DNA from: an uncultured Mediterraneibacter sp.
GTDB lineage: Bacteria > Bacillota > Clostridia > Lachnospirales > Lachnospiraceae
Direction: 5' to 3'
DNA: 17,835 nt
Assembly: GCA_934418295.1 (NCBI GenBank)
Contig: CAKRWZ010000037.1
Location: 1 to 17,835 of the forward strand
Shown: piece after piece, positions 13,140 to 17,835 of the stretch
Layout of the letters: every line of letters begins with the position of its first letter
How positions within the stretch are numbered: the stretch's first letter is position 1
Notes under the pieces: generated by a model
Told to the model about the DNA's origin: nothing
The model's input: the letters and a program-made list of their open reading frames with translations, nothing else
The model's database searches: none
Position numbers and translations under genes: made by a program

Positions 13140-14984
13140 ATGCTGAAGTTTTTTAAAAATTTTACAAAAAAGGACTGGTCCCTCGTGTTGTGCGCCATCG
13201 GCTTTATCTGCGTACAAGTCTGGCTGGACCTGAAACTTCCGGACTATATGTCTAAAATCACGGTTCTCGTGGAGACCTCGGGCAGCCACATGTCAGAGAT
13301 CCTGCTCTCAGGCGGAAAAATGCTTCTCTGTGCTTTCGGAAGCCTTTTGTCTTCCGTCACGGTTGCGTTTCTTGCCTCCAACATCGGAATTAACACGGCT
13401 GCCAACGTCCGGGAAAAGCTTTTTCGCAAGGTGCAGGATTTTTCTATGGAAGAGATCGGAAAATTTTCTACTGCCAGCCTGATCACCCGCACCACTAACG
13501 ATGTACAACAGATCCAAACTTTGATCGTCATGGGACTTCAGGTTACGATGAAAGCGCCGATCATGGCCGTATGGGCTATCCTCAAGATCTATGATAAAAG
13601 CTGGCAATGGACCTTTTCCACGGCGACCGCTGTCATCATTTTGATCTGTATCGTTCTCATCTGCGTGTCTTTAGCCACGCCTCGATTCAAGAAAATGCAG
13701 ACTTTGACCGATGATCTGAACCGTGTGACCCGTGAAAATCTCACCGGCCTGAACGTCGTGCGGGCTTACAACGCAGAACATTATCAGGAGCAAAAATTTT
13801 CTTCTGTAAACGATATGCTGACCAGCAACAACACCTTTGCCAACCGTACCATGGGCTTCATGCTTCCTTGCATCCAGGGGATCATCAACGGATTGACTCT
13901 GGCCATCTACTGGATCGGAGCACTGCTGATCAACCGCGCAAAAATGAGCGGCAAGCTTACCCTCTTTTCCGACATGGTCGTTTTTTCTTCTTATGCAATG
14001 CAGGTTGTCATGGCCTTTATGATGCTGGTCATGATTTTCATCCTGCTCCCCCGTGCCTCTGTGGCAGCCAAACGTATCATGGAAGTTCTGGACACTGACA
14101 TCCGCATCCAAGACGGCTCGGCTTCCGGCTCTTCTGTTGTAGCAGCCGGCACTTTCGATACAGCTTCCGCCGCAGCTTCAAACACCGGTTCTGCAGTCGA
14201 TCTTACCACCCAATCTGCAGAGCATCCGCTCTGCGGCGAGATCGAGTTTCAGGATGTTTCCTTCCGCTATCCAGATTCTGCAGCCGATGTTGTAGAACAC
14301 ATCAGCTTTAAAGCAGAAAAAGGCCAGACCATTGCCTTTATCGGCTCCACCGGCTGCGGAAAAAGTACGGTAATCAACCTGATCCCCCGTTTTTACGATG
14401 CCACAGACGGCACCGTTCTCGTAGACGGGCTCAATGTAAAGGACTACCGTCAGACTGATTTGCGGAACAAGATCGGTTACGTTTCCCAGAAAGTAATCCT
14501 GTTTTCCGGTGACATTTCTTCCAACATCGCTTATGGCGATAACGGAAACGGACCGATTTCCGACGAGGATATCAAATCCGCCATTTCCGTAGCTCAGGCA
14601 ACGGATTTTGTAGAAAAAGAAGACGGGGCTTACAAGGCCTACGTCGCACAGGGCGGAAGCAACTTCTCCGGCGGGCAGAAACAGCGGCTTTCCATTGCAA
14701 GAGCCATTGCAAGAAAACCGGAGATCCTCATTTTTGACGATTCCTTCTCCGCGCTGGACTACCGGACAGACCGCCTGCTCCGCCAGGCTCTGCACAACCA
14801 ATGTGCCGACACCACCAAGATCATCGTCGCGCAGCGCATCGGTACGATCCGCGATGCAGACCAGATCATCGTTCTGGATCACGGTCGCATTGCCGGACAG
14901 GGTACCCATCAGGAGCTGATGGATTCTTGTGAAGTTTATCAACAGATTGCCTATTCACAGCTTTCAAAGGAGGAACTTGCATAA
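13140..14984 (+). CDS. ABC exporter half-transporter with degenerate ATP site (BmrC/TM287-like subunit)
   Basis: 614 aa: a six-helix type IV exporter membrane domain (about 10-310) fused to an ATPase domain (about 365-605). Walker A is GSTGCGKST (402-410), the Q-loop Gln is Q450, and the signature is NFSGGQ (508-513). Walker B ends in D533-D534, so Asp replaces the catalytic Glu, and the switch residue is Q565 (AQR) instead of His. Known: exactly these two changes mark the non-hydrolysing partner in heterodimeric exporters such as TM287/288. An Ala/Ser/Thr-rich linker of about 40 residues (323-362) separates the domains. The start at 13140 has AAAGGAG 8 nt upstream; an earlier ATG at 13104 has no ribosome site. 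The next gene starts on its stop codon, so the two subunits are made together. Substrate unknown. Confidence 0.94.
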   Translation: MLKFFKNFTKKDWSLVLCAIGFICVQVWLDLKLPDYMSKITVLVETSGSHMSEILLSGGKMLLCAFGSLLSSVTVAFLASNIGINTAANVREKLFRKVQDFSMEEIGKFSTASLITRTTNDVQQIQTLIVMGLQVTMKAPIMAVWAILKIYDKSWQWTFSTATAVIILICIVLICVSLATPRFKKMQTLTDDLNRVTRENLTGLNVVRAYNAEHYQEQKFSSVNDMLTSNNTFANRTMGFMLPCIQGIINGLTLAIYWIGALLINRAKMSGKLTLFSDMVVFSSYAMQVVMAFMMLVMIFILLPRASVAAKRIMEVLDTDIRIQDGSASGSSVVAAGTFDTASAAASNTGSAVDLTTQSAEHPLCGEIEFQDVSFRYPDSAADVVEHISFKAEKGQTIAFIGSTGCGKSTVINLIPRFYDATDGTVLVDGLNVKDYRQTDLRNKIGYVSQKVILFSGDISSNIAYGDNGNGPISDEDIKSAISVAQATDFVEKEDGAYKAYVAQGGSNFSGGQKQRLSIARAIARKPEILIFDDSFSALDYRTDRLLRQALHNQCADTTKIIVAQRIGTIRDADQIIVLDHGRIAGQGTHQELMDSCEVYQQIAYSQLSKEELA

Positions 14985-17203
14985 TGGATAGAAAAATGAA
15001 TGCTTCTCCCCACCGTCGCGGCGGATTCGGCCCCGGCGCCCCCATGGGCGGAAGAGAAAAAGTGGCAAAAGGCACCTGGCCGAAACTGATACGTTACTGC
15101 AAAAAATACTGGGGCTTTATCATCATCGCACTGATCTGCGCTGCCACCAGCACCGTACTGACCCTGGCCGGTCCGGATAAACTTTCCGAAATGACCGATA
15201 CGATCACCGGCGGCCTCGCCCCGGATACCGATAAATTACAGGAAATTTCCGAGACGATTTCCGGCAACCTGTCCGACAATCTGGCGGAAGTCATGGCTGC
15301 CATCGGCCAAAACATTTCCACCGGAGCAGACTTGCAGCTAAACGGCTCCCTCATTTCCTTTGCGGAACAGACGGAAACTCTGCGGCTTTTCGGCACACTG
15401 GATCAAACCGATGAGCAGGCGCTCCGCCAGGCCATGGAACAGCTGCCCGCTTCCGTAAAATCCGCCCTTTATCAGGATATTACCGTAGACGGCACAAAAA
15501 TTTCTGCCAAGGACCAGCAGGATATGCTGCAGATCCTCTCTAAAATGGATCCGGATGATTCCAAAAACGCTTTAAAATCCATGGATCAACTGCCAAAATC
15601 TGTCCGCAGTCTGGTAGAGCCGTCTGTTGATATGGAACGCATTCTAAAAATCACCCTGACCCTTTTAGCCTTTTATCTCACCGGCGTCATCCTCTCCGCA
15701 CTGCAGAGCTGGATCATGGCCACCGTCACCCAAAAGGTTGCGCAGAAACTGCGTTCCGATATTTCACAAAAGATCAACCGGCTTCCTATGAGCTATTACC
15801 ACCATCATTCCACCGGAGACGTATTATCCCGCGTTACCAATGATGTAGATACCGTGGGCATGTCCCTGAACATGAGCGTAGGAACCCTGGTTTCCGCCGT
15901 CACCTTGTTCGTCGGCTCCCTGATTATGATGTTGAAGACCAACCTGCTCATGACCGGAACCGGTATTCTGGCTACTGCTTTAGGATTCGCTCTGATGTTC
16001 ACTATCATGAAGCACTCCCAGAAATATTTTGTCCGCCAGCAGAAACATCTGGGCGAGCTCAACGGCCATATTGAAGAAATCTATTCCGGTCACACCGTCG
16101 TCAAAGCTTACAACGGCGAAGAAAAAGCCAAAGAAGAATTCTGCCGGCTTAACGACAAACTGCGGAAAAGCGGATTCCGTGCCCAGGCGCTCTCCGGCCT
16201 TATGATGCCGGTCATGACCTTCATCGGAAACTTCGGCTATGTGGCAGTCTGTGTTACCGGCGGTGCGCTGGCTTTAAACGGTAAGATTTCCTTCGGAGTT
16301 ATCGTCTCCTTTATGATGTACATCCGTTACTTTACCCAGCCTCTTTCCCAGCTGGCACAAGCCACCCAGGCTCTGCAGTCGGCAGGTGCTGCTTCCACCC
16401 GCGTTTTTGAATTCCTGGAAGCAGAAGAAATGGAAAACGAAAGCCAGAAAACAGCGGTTCTCACCGATACGAAAGGAGATGTTACCTTCTCCCATGTCCG
16501 CTTTGGCTATGAACCGGATCAGATCATCATCAACAATTTTTCTGCAACAGCGAAGGCCGGCCAAAAAATTGCCATCGTAGGCCCCACCGGCGCCGGCAAG
16601 ACCACTCTGGTCAACCTGTTGATGCGTTTCTATGAGATTAACAGCGGTGAGATCAAGATCGACGGCGTTCCCACCAATTCCATGCGAAGAGAGGAAGTGC
16701 ATTCCCAGTTTTGTATGGTTTTACAGGACACTTGGCTCTTCGAGGGCACCATCCGCGAAAACTTGATCTACTGCTCCGAAAATAAATCGGAAGAAAAAAT
16801 GGCTGCTGCCTGCCGGGCCGTAGGACTGGATCACTTTATCCGCACCCTTCCCAAAGGCTACGACACCGTTTTAGACGATCAGGTCAACCTGTCCCAGGGA
16901 CAAAAACAGCAGCTGACCATCGCCCGCGCTATGATCGCCGACAAACCGATCCTGATCCTGGACGAAGCCACCAGTTCCATCGATACCCGCACAGAGTTGA
17001 AGATCCAACAGGCCATGGACAAGCTGATGCAAGGCAGAACCTCTTTTGTTATCGCCCATCGTCTTTCTACTATAAAAAATGCAGATATGATCCTTGTCTT
17101 GAAAGATGGTGATATTATAGAAAAAGGAAATCACGAAGAGCTGATGCGTCAAAAAGGTTTTTACGCAGATCTTTACAACAGCCAGTTCGAACAGGTATCC
17201 TGA
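14984..17203 (+). CDS. ABC exporter half-transporter, catalytic subunit (BmrD/TM288-like) with large extracellular insert
   Basis: 739 aa. A Gly/Arg/Pro-rich cytoplasmic start (1-30) leads to the first helix (about 43-62). Residues about 65-220 form a soluble insert rich in Asp, Gln, Ser and Leu before the second helix (about 221-242), so it should lie outside the cell. The other helices run to about 465 and the ATPase domain from about 498. Walker A is GPTGAGKTT (533-541), Q-loop Q581, Walker B ILILDE with E661, and switch H692: all canonical. The signature is NLSQGQ (635-640) instead of LSGGQ. Paired with the first subunit this gives one working and one degenerate ATP site. The start overlaps the previous stop as TAATG, with AGGAGG upstream. 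I recall BmrD also having an extra domain between the first two helices. Confidence 0.94.
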   Translation: MDRKMNASPHRRGGFGPGAPMGGREKVAKGTWPKLIRYCKKYWGFIIIALICAATSTVLTLAGPDKLSEMTDTITGGLAPDTDKLQEISETISGNLSDNLAEVMAAIGQNISTGADLQLNGSLISFAEQTETLRLFGTLDQTDEQALRQAMEQLPASVKSALYQDITVDGTKISAKDQQDMLQILSKMDPDDSKNALKSMDQLPKSVRSLVEPSVDMERILKITLTLLAFYLTGVILSALQSWIMATVTQKVAQKLRSDISQKINRLPMSYYHHHSTGDVLSRVTNDVDTVGMSLNMSVGTLVSAVTLFVGSLIMMLKTNLLMTGTGILATALGFALMFTIMKHSQKYFVRQQKHLGELNGHIEEIYSGHTVVKAYNGEEKAKEEFCRLNDKLRKSGFRAQALSGLMMPVMTFIGNFGYVAVCVTGGALALNGKISFGVIVSFMMYIRYFTQPLSQLAQATQALQSAGAASTRVFEFLEAEEMENESQKTAVLTDTKGDVTFSHVRFGYEPDQIIINNFSATAKAGQKIAIVGPTGAGKTTLVNLLMRFYEINSGEIKIDGVPTNSMRREEVHSQFCMVLQDTWLFEGTIRENLIYCSENKSEEKMAAACRAVGLDHFIRTLPKGYDTVLDDQVNLSQGQKQQLTIARAMIADKPILILDEATSSIDTRTELKIQQAMDKLMQGRTSFVIAHRLSTIKNADMILVLKDGDIIEKGNHEELMRQKGFYADLYNSQFEQVS

Positions 17204-17239
17204 TCCCAACAACTACGTTTTACAGAAAGGAATATGTAT

Positions 17240-17835
17240 ATGCGGTACATTACCATCGAAAGAGAATACGGAAGCGGCGGAACAAAAATCGCAGCTGAGC
17301 TCGCCAAACAATGTCACATCCCCTGCTACGGAAAAGAAATCCTGGAAGCAGCCGCTGCCAAAATGAATGTCCCCATCGATATGATACGGGTTTACGAAGA
17401 AAAGACTACCAACAGTCTTCTGTACTCCCTCTACCTCCTGAACCAGATCCGCAGCGGAAGCAGCGATAACTTGTTGGAGGAAGGCAAGGTCTTCCTAGAA
17501 GAACAGAAGATCATCCAGGAATTTGCCCGCAAAGGAAGCGCCGTCTTTCTTGGCCACTGCGCCACCGAAGCCCTGGAAAGCCTCGGCGACGTCATCAAAG
17601 TATTCATCCATGCCGACGAAAAGACCAAACGCCAACGGATCCTGGAAGATTACCAGATCCCCGAGGTAGAGATCACCAGCATCGAGCGCCGTAACAACCG
17701 CCGCCGAGAAAACTATTACGTGACCAACACCGGCCAAAAATGGATGGACTTCCACAACTACGACATCGTCCTGGACAGCAGCCGCTTAGGCATAGACGGT
17801 TGCGTCCGGCTTTTGAAAGGACTGTTTGAGACGGT
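17240..17835 (+). CDS. Cytidylate kinase-like family protein (Cytidylate_kin2), cut by right edge
   Basis: The first 198 residues are present and the frame is still open at the window end. The start MRYITIEREYGSGGTKIA has the REYGSGG loop (8-14) typical of the Cytidylate_kin2 family (PF13189), which replaces the classic P-loop of CMP kinase. Later FARKGSAVFLGHCATE (95-110) matches the second conserved block, followed by the basic ERRNNRRRENYY (149-160) expected of the lid region. AAAGG precedes the ATG at 17240 by 9 nt; an in-frame ATG at 17234 is too close to it. It starts 36 nt after the exporter, so it is probably in the same operon. Known: the family is related to nucleoside monophosphate kinases, but its true substrate is unsettled. 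A canonical cmk is normally elsewhere. Confidence 0.88.
   Translation, partial: MRYITIEREYGSGGTKIAAELAKQCHIPCYGKEILEAAAAKMNVPIDMIRVYEEKTTNSLLYSLYLLNQIRSGSSDNLLEEGKVFLEEQKIIQEFARKGSAVFLGHCATEALESLGDVIKVFIHADEKTKRQRILEDYQIPEVEITSIERRNNRRRENYYVTNTGQKWMDFHNYDIVLDSSRLGIDGCVRLLKGLFET

Noticed and set aside
14178..14942. 254-codon minus-strand open frame opposite the first ABC gene
   Set aside because: It lies wholly over the conserved ATPase domain, with no promoter or ribosome site. The same holds for the frames at 13671-14111 and 16274-16702.

Overview
The window looks like the chromosome of a low-to-mid GC anaerobic Firmicute, most likely a gut Lachnospiraceae (Blautia/Dorea/Ruminococcus-like). 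The reasons are strong AGGAGG-type ribosome sites, the gene content (Xpt, RsmA, TatD, a sigma-54 with no activator nearby, a TSCPD-domain protein, a Cytidylate_kin2 protein) and the style of the protein sequences. The genus is inferred from memory of these families, not from a search.

Layout. Positions 1-11676 are read almost entirely on the minus strand. From right to left they hold: an unrecognised three-helix membrane protein (10771-11676); pgi with its own promoter (9334-10683); an aconitase-like hydratase followed 26 nt later by rpoN (9140-5482), closed by a long hairpin; and a five-gene run of ECF sigma factor, membrane-anchored beta-propeller protein, tatD, rsmA and xpt (5308-352), closed by a hairpin terminator at 282-312. 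Left of that terminator a new minus-strand promoter (208-235) drives a gene that leaves the window after 37 codons. Its start carries the SIR2-like Rossmann signature found in many anti-phage proteins.

Positions 11677-12065 hold no intact gene. They contain what looks like a small minus-strand gene broken by two homopolymer frameshifts, and the promoter of a plus-strand TSCPD-domain gene (12066-12311). That gene meets a convergent TetR-family regulator tail to tail, with overlapping stop codons. The TetR gene (12306-12929, minus) is divergent from a plus-strand operon of two ABC exporter half-transporters (13140-14984, 14984-17203) and a Cytidylate_kin2-family protein (17240 to the right edge). 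The spacer between TetR and the exporter holds a 14-bp palindrome and an 8-bp inverted repeat over the exporter promoter, both candidate TetR operators.

How the genes work together. The sigma/propeller pair resembles a sigma factor with a membrane-bound partner that could sense something outside the cell. The two ABC proteins form a textbook asymmetric heterodimer of the TM287/288 or BmrCD kind: the first has Asp for the catalytic Glu and Gln for the switch His, and the second has the altered signature motif. The second also carries an insert of about 155 residues between its first two membrane helices. TetR plus exporter suggests inducible efflux of an unknown compound. The remaining minus-strand genes are housekeeping functions (purine salvage, rRNA methylation, glycolysis). 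No tRNA, rRNA, CRISPR array, insertion sequence or prophage gene was seen.
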